DNA of 64,000 bases, taken from the NCBI GenBank assembly GCA_964586765.1, contig CAZPHN010000008.1, forward strand, positions 14,278-78,277, in the 5' to 3' direction. The notes beneath the pieces were generated by a model. It saw nothing but the letters and a program-made list of their open reading frames with translations, was not told the DNA's origin and searched no databases. A program made the position numbers and the translations under genes. The DNA is from UBA3263 sp964586765 (GTDB lineage Bacteria > Bacteroidota > Bacteroidia > Bacteroidales > Muribaculaceae). This document shows positions 17,056-25,961 of the stretch, one piece after another. How positions within the stretch are numbered: the stretch's first letter is position 1; every line of letters begins with the position of its first letter.

Positions 17056-18810
17056 TTATCTGTAAGCGTGGAGAGACGGAAGATAATTTACCCCTGCGTA
17101 TGTCATTACAATCGCACCGAACGCCAAAATTAAATAAACCGAAAGCAAACGCGGACGCGATTTAAGTCCAACGGACGGATGAAGCGGTATGGCATACAAT
17201 AGCATAGTGACGAGAGCCCACGTCTCCTTCGGGTCCCATGCCCAGTAGCGACCCCACGACACATTTGCCCACATTGCGCCGACAATTATACCCAAGCCAA
17301 GCATATAAACACCCACGGGAAGCAGCCGTAAAGCTATCCTCAGATACTGCTCCCGGAAAAGACCCGCCACCGCCAAAGGCAACGTCATTCCAAGCAGCGC
17401 ATATGAAACCATAACCATCGAAACATGAACCGATAGCCACGGAGAGGATAGAACCGGCATTAAAGGTGTCATTACAGGATTTTTTACAGCCAACCATGAC
17501 AATAAAGCCGCAAAACCTGCCATTAGAAGTCCTAATGAGCCCCCAAACGCACTCTTTCGCGACAAAATCCATGCACACCCGCATAGACAAACCGACGTAA
17601 AGAACATAATCTCACCGGTTCCCGCTATCGGGAAATAGCCTCTTATATACCAGTTCCAGACAAAAATCAGCAATCCGATTATGAAAAGCGTACCGGCAAT
17701 AAATCTTGCCTTACCTGTTACCAATCCAATAATTGCAGCAGCAAGCGCAATCATGAAGAACCATTTTACAGGCTGAATTGCCACATATACTACCTCCGCT
17801 CGGATAGACCTCTCGGAGCGTAATGCCGACTCCGGGGCAGGCGAAAACAGCTCACCGCGCCACAATTCTGAAAGAAGTGCGACCTTTTCATCAATTCGAA
17901 GATATTCCGCATCATTCTTTCCTTCGCCTCCCTCATACTTTAATTGAGGCAGGTACTCCCCTTTGTCATTATAAAGCGACCGAACCGAAACATATCCCTC
18001 CTTAGTTTTTAGAAACGGAGCCTCACTCCACTCCTGAGGGTGCTCCATCAGCGAGATTACAAAATCCGTCGGGTTCATGCCGGCAACCTTCTGTTGACCG
18101 GTCAGTTTGAAAGTCAACTCGGAAGCAACAGTGGCAAAAGGCACAATCCGTCCGTGGAATTCAACTTGACGCTCCGCCGGCTCTTCCGCAAAACAAGCGG
18201 AGGAAATCGAAATTGCCAAAAGAGCCAACGTTTTCCGTCTGAATGCCATTGGAAGCCCGGCAATGGCAAACATCAAAAAGCCGAGATATGTCAATGCCGT
18301 CCCCCATGGGTCATGTGTCAATGTAAGAATTGAGCCTCCGGTTCCGTCAAATGACTGCTGGTAGATACGCCAACCTCCCTTCCGACCGATTTTATTCATC
18401 GATATTTCAGTCGAACGGTCATCAATCATGATTTTTGAGTGAAAATCACGCGGAAAACTCATTCCGGGATAATATTCCGTCTGAAATTCTTCCAAAGTGA
18501 GCGAAAATGGCAATTTTTTTAAGTTTCCGTCAGAATCCATAAAGTCATTTACGGTTACTCCCGGCAGAAGGTGAACCGATCCCCTCACGGACGTTGTAGC
18601 GGTAAGCATACCACCGGCAATCATCAGAAGAAATGAAAAGTGAAGAAACCTACGCGCGCGCACGCGAACAATAATATATATGAGCATGATGGCAATCATA
18701 CCCCCGAAGGCAAACCACCACCATGTCCCGTAAACTTCCGGCGGCATAAACGAGGTGGCACCTATAAAAAGTGCCACTGATACCGCCGAAATCAATTTAA
18801 TATTCCGCAT
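17056..18810 (-). CDS. Cytochrome c maturation protein, fused ResB-CcsA (system II)
   Basis: About 584 residues. The N-terminal part has membrane spans and a ResB-like periplasmic stretch (GGWRIYQQSFDG followed by LTLTHDPWG); the C-terminal part has a run of membrane spans with the haem-handling tryptophan-rich motif WGRYWAWDPKETWALV of CcsA/CcmC/CcmF proteins. Together this is a single-chain system II cytochrome c synthase that attaches haem to CXXCH motifs outside the inner membrane. The start at 18810 overlaps the upstream gene by 14 bases. Its substrates are likely the haem proteins encoded just upstream (19939-20625 and 21831-23240). Confidence 0.88.
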   Translation of the reverse strand: MRNIKLISAVSVALFIGATSFMPPEVYGTWWWFAFGGMIAIMLIYIIVRVRARRFLHFSFLLMIAGGMLTATTSVRGSVHLLPGVTVNDFMDSDGNLKKLPFSLTLEEFQTEYYPGMSFPRDFHSKIMIDDRSTEISMNKIGRKGGWRIYQQSFDGTGGSILTLTHDPWGTALTYLGFLMFAIAGLPMAFRRKTLALLAISISSACFAEEPAERQVEFHGRIVPFATVASELTFKLTGQQKVAGMNPTDFVISLMEHPQEWSEAPFLKTKEGYVSVRSLYNDKGEYLPQLKYEGGEGKNDAEYLRIDEKVALLSELWRGELFSPAPESALRSERSIRAEVVYVAIQPVKWFFMIALAAAIIGLVTGKARFIAGTLFIIGLLIFVWNWYIRGYFPIAGTGEIMFFTSVCLCGCAWILSRKSAFGGSLGLLMAGFAALLSWLAVKNPVMTPLMPVLSSPWLSVHVSMVMVSYALLGMTLPLAVAGLFREQYLRIALRLLPVGVYMLGLGIIVGAMWANVSWGRYWAWDPKETWALVTMLLYAIPLHPSVGLKSRPRLLSVYLILAFGAIVMTYAGVNYLPSLHAYR

Positions 18811-19912
18811 ATTCCGGATTAGAGCGGCGACGAATGGCGATACACTCCGTCTCAATCAACCATGCCGGACGACAAACGGGCGCAAGCATAATAACACGGG
18901 GAACCGCCGGCAGAAGTTCATTGAACATTTCATTGACTACCTCATAATCGGCAATATCGCGAAGATATACCAACAGATGAGCTATATCGTGCTTATCGCA
19001 TCCTGCTTCATCAAGAAGAACCTCGATATTTTCAATCATCCGGACAGTCTGGCGCGCCACATCTCCCGGATGAACGACCTCACCCTTATTGTTGATGCTG
19101 GCTGTACCGGAAACATATACGTGACGGCGGTCATAATAATCTACTGCTGTGGCGCGCTCGAAAGCCACACCATATTCAATCGTAGGATTCAGATGACTCG
19201 CGCCCTTGATATATGTCATCTGCCCGGGGCGCAAAGTCATGTCTGCTATCGCATTAAACGCCACAAGCTGTCTGCCCGCGGGAGACCCTCCGATACCGGT
19301 TGAAGCTATAAAATGCTCTTTCAGACCCTCGGAGGCAAATACTTCATTTCTGCCCTTCACAACTCCGGCATAATTGCGGTCAACATCATGGACCATAAAC
19401 CAAGTACGCATACAGTTGTCGGCAAGGGAGCCGCCGCGCGCGCGTAAAGCTGAAGCAAAGCGGCTAAGATAGTCAATCGTTTCAAGTCGGGAGTCGCTCC
19501 CTTCAACAGGAAGGTCACCTTGAATAATACGTCCGCGGGAATCTTCCCAGATTCCGTCAGGAGCCTGATGGAAATCCGCATCCTGCTCCATCACAACCCA
19601 AAGGGAAAGTTTGGAGCCATTAAGCGGCGGTTGCTGAATGACAGAGACTGCACAATCCTCCTTTTCGGGCAATAACTGTGCCTGATTTGCCACATCACTC
19701 AAAAAATACCGTTTGAAAACAGACTTCATTCCGAAGTATTCTTCAAGGTGACGCTCTGCCTCAAGAACCGCTTCGAGCTGATTGGCAAACATAAGTCCCG
19801 CCGCAGGCGAAATGATGCAATGAGCCTCACAGCGACCCTCGTCAAAAAGTGCGGTCTGCGCTTCCGCACCGCTATATGTGAATGTCTTATACTTGATTCG
19901 ATTTTCCATCAT
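18797..19912 (-). CDS. Rid/YjgF-superfamily, chorismatase-like protein
   Basis: About 371 residues from MMENRIKYKTF. The C-terminal third is a Rid-like domain (FERATAVDYYDRRHVYVSGT, then VEV-type helix VRMIENIEVLLDEAGC and LLVYLRD) that ends RPAWLIETECIAI. The longer N-terminal half resembles FkbO/Hyg5-type chorismatases, which have two Rid-like halves. It has no signal peptide and no haem motif, so its place between a cytochrome lipoprotein and the cytochrome maturation gene is unexpected. It could act in a quinone or aromatic-acid pathway feeding the redox chain, but that is inference. Confidence 0.65.
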   Translation of the reverse strand: MMENRIKYKTFTYSGAEAQTALFDEGRCEAHCIISPAAGLMFANQLEAVLEAERHLEEYFGMKSVFKRYFLSDVANQAQLLPEKEDCAVSVIQQPPLNGSKLSLWVVMEQDADFHQAPDGIWEDSRGRIIQGDLPVEGSDSRLETIDYLSRFASALRARGGSLADNCMRTWFMVHDVDRNYAGVVKGRNEVFASEGLKEHFIASTGIGGSPAGRQLVAFNAIADMTLRPGQMTYIKGASHLNPTIEYGVAFERATAVDYYDRRHVYVSGTASINNKGEVVHPGDVARQTVRMIENIEVLLDEAGCDKHDIAHLLVYLRDIADYEVVNEMFNELLPAVPRVIMLAPVCRPAWLIETECIAIRRRSNPEYAEY

Positions 19913-19938
19913 TATAAAAAACGATTTACTAAGGACCA

Positions 19939-20625
19939 TTATTGCGCTTTTATCCAGTTTTTTATTAAATCTAACTTTTCAGGCATAGTTATTTCAACGG
20001 AATGGTCATATTTCCAGTCTGCTGACTCGTTTCCTGACAATATATTATATAAAACACTCTTTTCCGGATTTCCGGGCATAACGCGCATTTCCTGCGGCTC
20101 TTTGACCGAAATTACGCCTATCAGCTCGGAAAAAGCCCGTCCCTCCGTGAGATTAAGCGATGCAGCGGAAAAACTTGCGCCACCATGACAGTTTATGCAG
20201 GTTGTATTGAAAATTTCACGCTGAATTGCGTTTTCGGGCGACAAATCTTCGCCATCTGAAACAATATTCAGCGACTCGCTCCCCTTTACGTCAACAGATT
20301 TAAACACCGCAACCCGACGACGCAGGCGGTCAACAACACATAACTCTACCGATTGCGTTTCCGACGGAATACCGGAAAGCTCTATTTCACAATTGCCTGC
20401 GTCGTCAAGTTCGATATTTTTACTTATAAGTGCATACTCGCTGCCTGCTGTAAAACCCGCCACAGCGAGAGAATAACCTGCAAACCATCTGTCAGCCCCG
20501 CGCGCACCGCTCACCCGGACGGTAGCGGTCTGTCCGGCACTACCCTCGGTGACATAATTGTCGTAAATACGACCCTCGTCACATCCGGTCAGAGCCAAAG
20601 CCAAAATAAAAAACCACTTCTTCAT
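19939..20625 (-). CDS. c-type cytochrome lipoprotein
   Basis: 228 residues. The N-terminus MKKWFFILALALTGCDEG has a lipobox (LTGC, Cys15), so the protein should be lipid-anchored facing the periplasm or cell surface. A single haem c site TTCINCHGG (C143, C146, H147) lies in the last third, with a Met-containing segment RVMPGNPEKSVLY after it that could supply the distal ligand. The middle part is beta-rich and unassigned. It lies 6 bases after the porin gene and just before the Rid-like gene in the same operon. Confidence 0.85.
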   Translation of the reverse strand: MKKWFFILALALTGCDEGRIYDNYVTEGSAGQTATVRVSGARGADRWFAGYSLAVAGFTAGSEYALISKNIELDDAGNCEIELSGIPSETQSVELCVVDRLRRRVAVFKSVDVKGSESLNIVSDGEDLSPENAIQREIFNTTCINCHGGASFSAASLNLTEGRAFSELIGVISVKEPQEMRVMPGNPEKSVLYNILSGNESADWKYDHSVEITMPEKLDLIKNWIKAQ

Positions 20626-20631
20626 CTTTGC

Positions 20632-21834
20632 TTAGAATGAATATTGAGCCATTATTACGGCGTTCCATGTAGCAAGTCCGAGATTATCCTCGTCACGGTC
20701 CATCTGGCGTGCGTGACCCGTGCGTCCGGTAAACTGCGCCATACCCTGAAGTTTCAGATTAATTCTGGGGAAAAACCAGTTGGCACCCACCGCGGGAATA
20801 TTCAGCAAACCTCCTTTTGAAGTCGAATTTCGCTCGTAAATGTCATAACGGGCTACAATCTGGACTCTGTTTGAAACGAAATAGCCTGCTTGGGCATAAC
20901 CGCCGAAATAATTGAACGTACGGTCAATTTTCTGTCGGCGGGTAAAACCGACATGCATCCAGTATGCCTCCGCGCCGAAATACCAGCGTCTGTTAACCCA
21001 ACTCCATTCGAGTCCCACACGCAAGTCATTAGTACTCTCGTTCTCGCTTTCAACATTCAGTGAACCCGAAAGACCTATAAGCATGCGGTTAAGGTCAAGG
21101 CGGCGCGGGTCCCCCTGAGTGGCGGGCATCGCACCATAAGGCTGCCAAGTAAGTCGTCCGGCATAAAGCAGCGAGGGAATATGCCAGTCATCGCTGAATG
21201 TTTTGTTAGCGATATTTACCGATGCGCCCGTTCCGTTAAAGATTCCCGCCTGATAGCCGAACTTACCGCCTGCAAGACCGTGAACCTCTACCCCGAGGTC
21301 AAAACCGGTTCCAATATGGGGAGTGACGGCATTAAGCGAGTATGGCATAATGACCTGTGCGGTAAGCGAAGTTGGGAGTGAGGGGAAAAGCGTCTCGCCC
21401 AGAGTGGTCAGATAAGCGTGGCTGAACGGAGTCTTGAACTTACCTATTTTCACTCCTATCTCGGCGCGCGGACAGATGTCCGCCCATGCCTGCTGAAGAA
21501 TTGCACCGCCCGACGCCGCAGCGTTGATTGACAGATTGTAGTTGACAATTCCGAAAGCCTTGCCTGTAAATCCGAGTACTGCGTACGGAATGGCAAAACC
21601 ACTGTTCACTACGTTGTCCTGATTATATGCGGGGTCAAGTCCGGCGTCATCATACCAGTTGAAATTTGCCGAAGTCTGAACCAAAAGATATGGTTTAAAT
21701 ACAAAATAGCCAGATTTTGATGAAAAAATGAAACCGCGTTCATCGGCAATGGAAACCACGCCGTTTTCAGAGTCAAATTGTGCCGATGCCGCAAGCGAGC
21801 ATCCGAGTGCTAATGCAATGATAAACTTTTTCAT
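20632..21834 (-). CDS. Outer-membrane porin (OprO/P-like beta-barrel)
   Basis: 400 residues with a cleavable signal peptide (MKKFIIALALGCSLAASAQ) and alternating aromatic/polar beta-strand pattern ending in ...NAVIMAQYSF, a C-terminal Phe typical of outer-membrane barrels. KIGKFKTPFSHAYLTTLGE and the long acidic-aromatic strands resemble phosphate-selective porins O and P. It overlaps the di-haem oxidoreductase gene by four bases. The transported solute is unknown; iron, haem or an electron-acceptor anion are possible given the neighbours. Confidence 0.8.
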   Translation of the reverse strand: MKKFIIALALGCSLAASAQFDSENGVVSIADERGFIFSSKSGYFVFKPYLLVQTSANFNWYDDAGLDPAYNQDNVVNSGFAIPYAVLGFTGKAFGIVNYNLSINAAASGGAILQQAWADICPRAEIGVKIGKFKTPFSHAYLTTLGETLFPSLPTSLTAQVIMPYSLNAVTPHIGTGFDLGVEVHGLAGGKFGYQAGIFNGTGASVNIANKTFSDDWHIPSLLYAGRLTWQPYGAMPATQGDPRRLDLNRMLIGLSGSLNVESENESTNDLRVGLEWSWVNRRWYFGAEAYWMHVGFTRRQKIDRTFNYFGGYAQAGYFVSNRVQIVARYDIYERNSTSKGGLLNIPAVGANWFFPRINLKLQGMAQFTGRTGHARQMDRDEDNLGLATWNAVIMAQYSF

Positions 21835-23240
21835 AATGATTGGAGGAAACGGACCATCGCCTTACGCTTGTCCGCTGACATATTCTTGAATTTGTTTTTT
21901 GAGGCTTCACCTTCGCCGCCGTGCCACATGATAGCCTCGACAAAGTTGCGGGCACGTCCGTCGTGAAGAAAATAGGTATGACCGTTAACCTTTTCCTGAA
22001 GCCCTATGCCCCAGAGAGGAGTGGTGCGCCATTCGTTTCCGGCGGCGAGACCGGAAGGATAATTGTCGTTCAGCCCTTCGCCCATGTCGTGGAGAAGGTA
22101 ATCGCTGTAAGGATGGACGGTTTGGTTTCCGAGCCAAGGGAGTTGTGTGCCCGCCAATAGAGTCGAGCCTCGAGGGCGCGTATGGAGCGTGGTGACGTGA
22201 CAGAGATGACATCCAGCCTCATAGAATGCCGCCTCTCCCTTGCGTACCTCCGGGTCATTGACATCGCGACGCGCCGGCACACCGAGACTCTGCATATACA
22301 GGTCTACATTCTCCATGTCCTCAGTCGAAACGTCAAGCCGGTCATATGTAAGCCCCATCATCGACCCTTGCGACATCTGAATCTGCCCTTCGCATATTTC
22401 CTCGGGATAGCGGCTGTTGGTGACACCCATGTCGCTTGAAAAACCGAGCTCTACGGTCAGGTCGGCATGCTGCGCCTTATTGCCCGACAATCCGAGCTGA
22501 CGCACACCGCGCTCCGTTATATAATTACAGCGACCCGATATACCCCACTCCGGGTAATTGCTCTGTGCGGCAAGCTGCTCAATTTCATTGGGATCAAGTG
22601 ACATCATCTGCCCCATGCCCACATGACGGAGAGGCACCCTGACCGTGCAGAAAAGGTCCTCAGGCGCGATTTCGTCGGCATACCAGTCTGTAATTGTATA
22701 TTTTGGCGTGGCAAGTTCATATTTTTCACCGTCAGGGAACGAAAACTGCTCGAAACTCCAGTCAACCTTGAGCTTTCCTTCAGCTTTTACTCCATAAATT
22801 GACTGGTCGTGGAGCACACGTCCGTAATCGCGAAATTGCGCACCGTTCTTTCGGGTTATATAGACAAGCATCGAGGAAAATCCATAGTCACCGGAGCCTT
22901 CCCATGTTCCCGGACGCGTGCGTCCCGCATTTCTATGGCAACTACCGCAGGAATAACCGGCATAGACCGGACCAAGTCCACCGCCCTCGGTCGTGGCGGA
23001 TGTGCGCACGTCATCATACAGTTTGTCACCCCTGACAAATCTGGTCAGATAATCGCCGCTAACCCACGCCGCCTCGGCATCGTATGCCACCGATGAGTTA
23101 AGAAAATTGGTCGAAGTTCCTGCCGAAAGCGCATAGCCTTCCGGAATATCGATTGAAAGGGTGTCAAGACCGTCGTTGTCACAGCCTGCCAGCAGTAACA
23201 ACGACGATACAAGGACTATATAGTTTGGCTTTACGTTCAT
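21831..23240 (-). CDS. Di-haem oxidoreductase, DUF1111/thiol-oxidoreductase-like lipoprotein
   Basis: 469 residues with a lipobox (LLLLAGC, Cys20). Two haem c motifs are present: CGSCH (98-102) near the N-terminus and CHLCH near residue 345, matching the di-haem cytochrome c peroxidase-like family known as DHOR, which is often encoded beside imelysin proteins. A His/Met-rich region TYFLHDGRARN and WHGGEGEAS near the end is also typical. The gene starts one base after the imelysin stop and overlaps the next porin by four bases, so the products are made together. Confidence 0.87.
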   Translation of the reverse strand: MNVKPNYIVLVSSLLLLAGCDNDGLDTLSIDIPEGYALSAGTSTNFLNSSVAYDAEAAWVSGDYLTRFVRGDKLYDDVRTSATTEGGGLGPVYAGYSCGSCHRNAGRTRPGTWEGSGDYGFSSMLVYITRKNGAQFRDYGRVLHDQSIYGVKAEGKLKVDWSFEQFSFPDGEKYELATPKYTITDWYADEIAPEDLFCTVRVPLRHVGMGQMMSLDPNEIEQLAAQSNYPEWGISGRCNYITERGVRQLGLSGNKAQHADLTVELGFSSDMGVTNSRYPEEICEGQIQMSQGSMMGLTYDRLDVSTEDMENVDLYMQSLGVPARRDVNDPEVRKGEAAFYEAGCHLCHVTTLHTRPRGSTLLAGTQLPWLGNQTVHPYSDYLLHDMGEGLNDNYPSGLAAGNEWRTTPLWGIGLQEKVNGHTYFLHDGRARNFVEAIMWHGGEGEASKNKFKNMSADKRKAMVRFLQSL

Positions 23241-24328
23241 TAATTATTTACAGTTCTGGGTTTACCATCCTTAAAGAGAAGGAATTCGAGAGTATGGAAA
23301 CCGCGCACGCTCTGAACGGCTTCGATGCGGTCATCGTCATCATCATCGGTCCAGTTAAGATTATCATAGTTTCCTGAGTTCAGAATCTGAACAATAGCAT
23401 CTTGATCAAGGGGCCAGCTGTCCATATTCGGGTCCAGACCGAGAGCATCAACCGGTCCGAAAAGGAATGCCTCTGATTTCTCCCACGGTTCGCGTGCCTC
23501 GAGCCATGCGTTACATGCGTTGGCAAAGGCTGCATTTGAAGGCGCGCTTTTGAAAGCCAAAACGGACTGATGGAGGGCGTCATTCCGTATCTTCAACTCT
23601 GAATATGTGGGGAGAACTACCTCATTGACAAAGTTCTTGGCGATAAGCGTCAAATCAGCTTCACTCAGTTTGTGAGCGGCACTCTTAAGCTCACCGGAAA
23701 GGATTTCCTCCAAATCCGCGCAGGCTGTCATCGCATAGCGGGTTTCGACAGAATTGATATTTGAACGGAAGGGCTGAGGAATTGCAAGAATGGCGGATTC
23801 CGCATTTTTAATCGCAGCGATAACCTTTGCGTCTACTGCCGGGTCAATCATAGCCGACAATGATTCAGGAGCGACACTGCCGTCGGTGGTTCCGCAGTAT
23901 GAATTGCGAATTGAGCGGATATTATTGGCATAGTCGTCGCGTGAGTGCCATGAATACCATGATTCTACTGCATAGAGTGCGCGCTTGGTGTCACCGCTTA
24001 CGTAAAGAGTATAAGGGTCACCGATTTTTGCGGTACCGACCTCGTTGGCAATATCGGCACAACCGTCAATCATCTGCTCCACGCAGTCCCATGAAGCAAG
24101 TGCAAGAAAGCGGTCGGCATAACCATCGGTAGTCCATGCATCATAAAGAGTCGCGGCATCATTGCGCAGAAGTGCGCTTACCTGAGTCATGTAATTAGCC
24201 CATGATGCAGCATTTTCCGCCGTGTAGTCAATGTTTGCGCTGTCATCATCGTTTTTTTCAGACTTGGGGTCTGACTCACACGCTGTGAGCATTACCGCCC
24301 CTGCAAGAAAAATGTTTTGTAATTTCAT
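23240..24328 (-). CDS. Imelysin-family lipoprotein
   Basis: About 362 residues from MKLQNIFLAGAVMLTACES, which has a clear lipobox (LTAC); an in-frame start 33 bases upstream would place this signal internally. The imelysin GxHxxE motif is seen as GFHTLEFLLF near the C-terminus, with PWEKSEAFLFGP before it. Imelysin proteins (IrpA, ICMP, EfeO relatives) are linked to iron or haem acquisition, generally without proven peptidase activity. It follows the first porin gene by 33 bases. Confidence 0.88.
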   Translation of the reverse strand: MKLQNIFLAGAVMLTACESDPKSEKNDDDSANIDYTAENAASWANYMTQVSALLRNDAATLYDAWTTDGYADRFLALASWDCVEQMIDGCADIANEVGTAKIGDPYTLYVSGDTKRALYAVESWYSWHSRDDYANNIRSIRNSYCGTTDGSVAPESLSAMIDPAVDAKVIAAIKNAESAILAIPQPFRSNINSVETRYAMTACADLEEILSGELKSAAHKLSEADLTLIAKNFVNEVVLPTYSELKIRNDALHQSVLAFKSAPSNAAFANACNAWLEAREPWEKSEAFLFGPVDALGLDPNMDSWPLDQDAIVQILNSGNYDNLNWTDDDDDDRIEAVQSVRGFHTLEFLLFKDGKPRTVNN

Positions 24329-24361
24329 TTGCGTTTTCACTAATCTATTTATTAATTTCAA

Positions 24362-25606
24362 TTATTTCTTCACAAACCAGCCAATGTATGCCAGTCCAAG
24401 TTGGAATTCATTCTCGCTATTGTATTTTCCGCCACCAATCTGACGCGAAACCCATGCGCCTTTCACAACCAAGTTCGGCAACGCAAACCAGTTCAAACCA
24501 ACCTGCCATTGGTTTGTTTCCAGCCGTAAATCCATCATCTGCTTTCCCTCCCCGCGGAACTGAGGATTATAATATTCATAGCGGGCATAGGGGGTAAACT
24601 TCTTTATATTCACCCCGACTTCCGCACCCGCTCCAAACGCGTTTTTCGCTACGGGAGCCAACCGGCTGTAAGGAGATTTATTTGACAGCATACGGTTGGC
24701 GTCGCTCAAACCCGCCGAGTTTCCAATGTAACCATACGTGATATTTGCACGGGCTGTCACCCATTTGCAGTGATATTGCGCATCCCATGTTCCTATGGCA
24801 ACCGGAATACGTCCGACTGCACTATAAAAGTGGTCCTTATCCGAGTTTTTGCCCGTATCATGACAATAGTAGGCTGATACACCCGTGCGCAGCCCCTTCA
24901 CTCCGCTGTAATCTATTCGTGCCACATATCCGGGCGAAGTAAAATTGTCCGTCTCAAAATATCCTGCCTTTCCTCCTATAATCCACTCGTTGCGGTCAAA
25001 CCCGTTAGCATTCAGTCCGGCAACAATCATTGCCCGGTAATCAAAGCCCTTTCCGAATGAGCCGAAAAATTCAATGCCGGTTTCATGCCATGTGGATGGC
25101 AGTAGCGACGTCTCAGCCTGAGGTCGCGTAGGTCCGAAAAAATTTATCGGCTCGTGGTGAGCGTTTGTCAATCCGACGGGAACGATAAGATGACCGGCAC
25201 GCACATTGAAGCCTCGGTGAATAAGGCGTGTAATGTGGAACTGCTCTAAAGCAACCTCGCCACCCTTTTCAATTTCAGTCTCATACTCGCCGTTCTCGCT
25301 GTTTTCAAGCTCAACGGCTGAGCCTACCCCACCCGCCTCAAATTCAATCTCGGCACCGAGAATCCACTTTGGGTTAAACTTATAGTCAAAGGCAACTACA
25401 AATCGCGGAATGGACACAGCTGCGCGATATCCTCGCGGCGAACCGTCGGAACTGCCGCTGAAACGGTTGGTACCATAATCCATAAACTGCGCGAGCATTT
25501 CGCCATATCCGCCGAAGCGGAACTTGCTGTAACCGGCGGTGTCGGCTTGAGCGGCAGCCATCAGTGCCGTTACAGCTATAAATAATGTGATAATCGGTTT
25601 CTTCAT
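24362..25606 (-). CDS. Outer-membrane porin, first gene of the imelysin/cytochrome operon
   Basis: About 414 residues from MKKPIITLFIAVTALMAAAQ, a good signal peptide; 12 residues of extra frame upstream are discarded. The body shows porin-type beta strands (FRFGGYGEMLAQFMDYG, FNVRAGHLIVPVGLTNAHHE, GWFVKK at the end). GLTNAHHEP and ETSLLPSTWHETG are typical of Bacteroidetes porins found beside imelysins. A promoter box lies 22 bases upstream, with a 16-bp dyad beyond it. Confidence 0.8.
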   Translation of the reverse strand: MKKPIITLFIAVTALMAAAQADTAGYSKFRFGGYGEMLAQFMDYGTNRFSGSSDGSPRGYRAAVSIPRFVVAFDYKFNPKWILGAEIEFEAGGVGSAVELENSENGEYETEIEKGGEVALEQFHITRLIHRGFNVRAGHLIVPVGLTNAHHEPINFFGPTRPQAETSLLPSTWHETGIEFFGSFGKGFDYRAMIVAGLNANGFDRNEWIIGGKAGYFETDNFTSPGYVARIDYSGVKGLRTGVSAYYCHDTGKNSDKDHFYSAVGRIPVAIGTWDAQYHCKWVTARANITYGYIGNSAGLSDANRMLSNKSPYSRLAPVAKNAFGAGAEVGVNIKKFTPYARYEYYNPQFRGEGKQMMDLRLETNQWQVGLNWFALPNLVVKGAWVSRQIGGGKYNSENEFQLGLAYIGWFVKK

Positions 25607-25627
25607 TGTTTGTTGGTTTTGACGCTG

Positions 25628-25674
25628 CAAAGTTACCATCAATCGCCAATCCCCGAAATACTCAATTTTGAGTA
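25628..25674 (-). promoter_or_regulatory. Promoter and candidate operator of the imelysin/cytochrome operon
   Basis: Minus strand TAACTTTG at 25628-25635. TTTC occupies the -33 place after a 20-base spacer. Immediately upstream lies a perfect dyad, TACTCAA-TT-TTGAGTA (25659-25674), placed where an activator or repressor would bind. It does not look like a classical Fur box. Confidence 0.5.
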
Positions 25675-25775
25675 AAAATTTCCCTCAACTCTCAAAATCT
25701 AAACAATCGCATACCCTCCCGACGTTAGAAATGAGTTTTTTCACCCCCTGTTTTTCATTTTTCGTTAAAAAATCG

Positions 25776-25783
25776 TACCTTTG
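25776..25783 (+). promoter_or_regulatory. -7 box of the EmrAB-TolC-type operon
   Basis: TACCTTTG on the plus strand, about 30 bases before the leader ORF start; the -33 region is T-rich without an exact TTTG. The 355-base gap 25607-25961 otherwise holds the divergent promoter, the leader ORF and its hairpin. Confidence 0.45.
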
Positions 25784-25813
25784 CAGCGCAATTCACAAAG
25801 AATTGCCTCAATT

Positions 25814-25903
25814 ATGCGTTTAAAAATCAACGTTCGTCCCCGCGTTAGAAACTGGGGATTTCTTGAAAACTGGAAGAGCACTGCGCCGGTCAAGAACTTC
25901 TGA
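25814..25903 (+). CDS. Short leader ORF (29 residues) before the efflux operon
   Basis: An uninterrupted ATG-to-TGA frame of 29 codons lies between the predicted promoter (25776-25783) and tolC (25962). The peptide starts MRLKINVRPRVRNWGF and ends APVKNF; it is rich in Arg and Lys with two Trp and no membrane segment. Its position and size fit a regulatory leader peptide whose translation controls the pump genes, as known for several drug-resistance leaders in other bacteria. Alternatively it is a chance ORF. Its last codons and stop fall inside a hairpin. Confidence 0.5.
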   Translation: MRLKINVRPRVRNWGFLENWKSTAPVKNF

Positions 25904-25915
25904 TTTGAAGTCTTG
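25891..25915 (+). promoter_or_regulatory. Hairpin overlapping the leader ORF stop
   Basis: CAAGAACTTC (25891-25900) pairs with GAAGTCTTG (25907-25915), nine pairs with one bulged A and a six-base loop that contains the TGA stop. A T-rich stretch follows. It may work as an attenuator linked to leader translation. Confidence 0.45.
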
Positions 25916-25961
25916 AACAGCATTTTCACATTTTACATTTTTTACACCTTATTATATATAG

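Noticed and set aside
25659..25674. Dyad upstream of the imelysin operon as a Fur box
   Set aside because: The sequence does not resemble the GATAAT-type Fur consensus.
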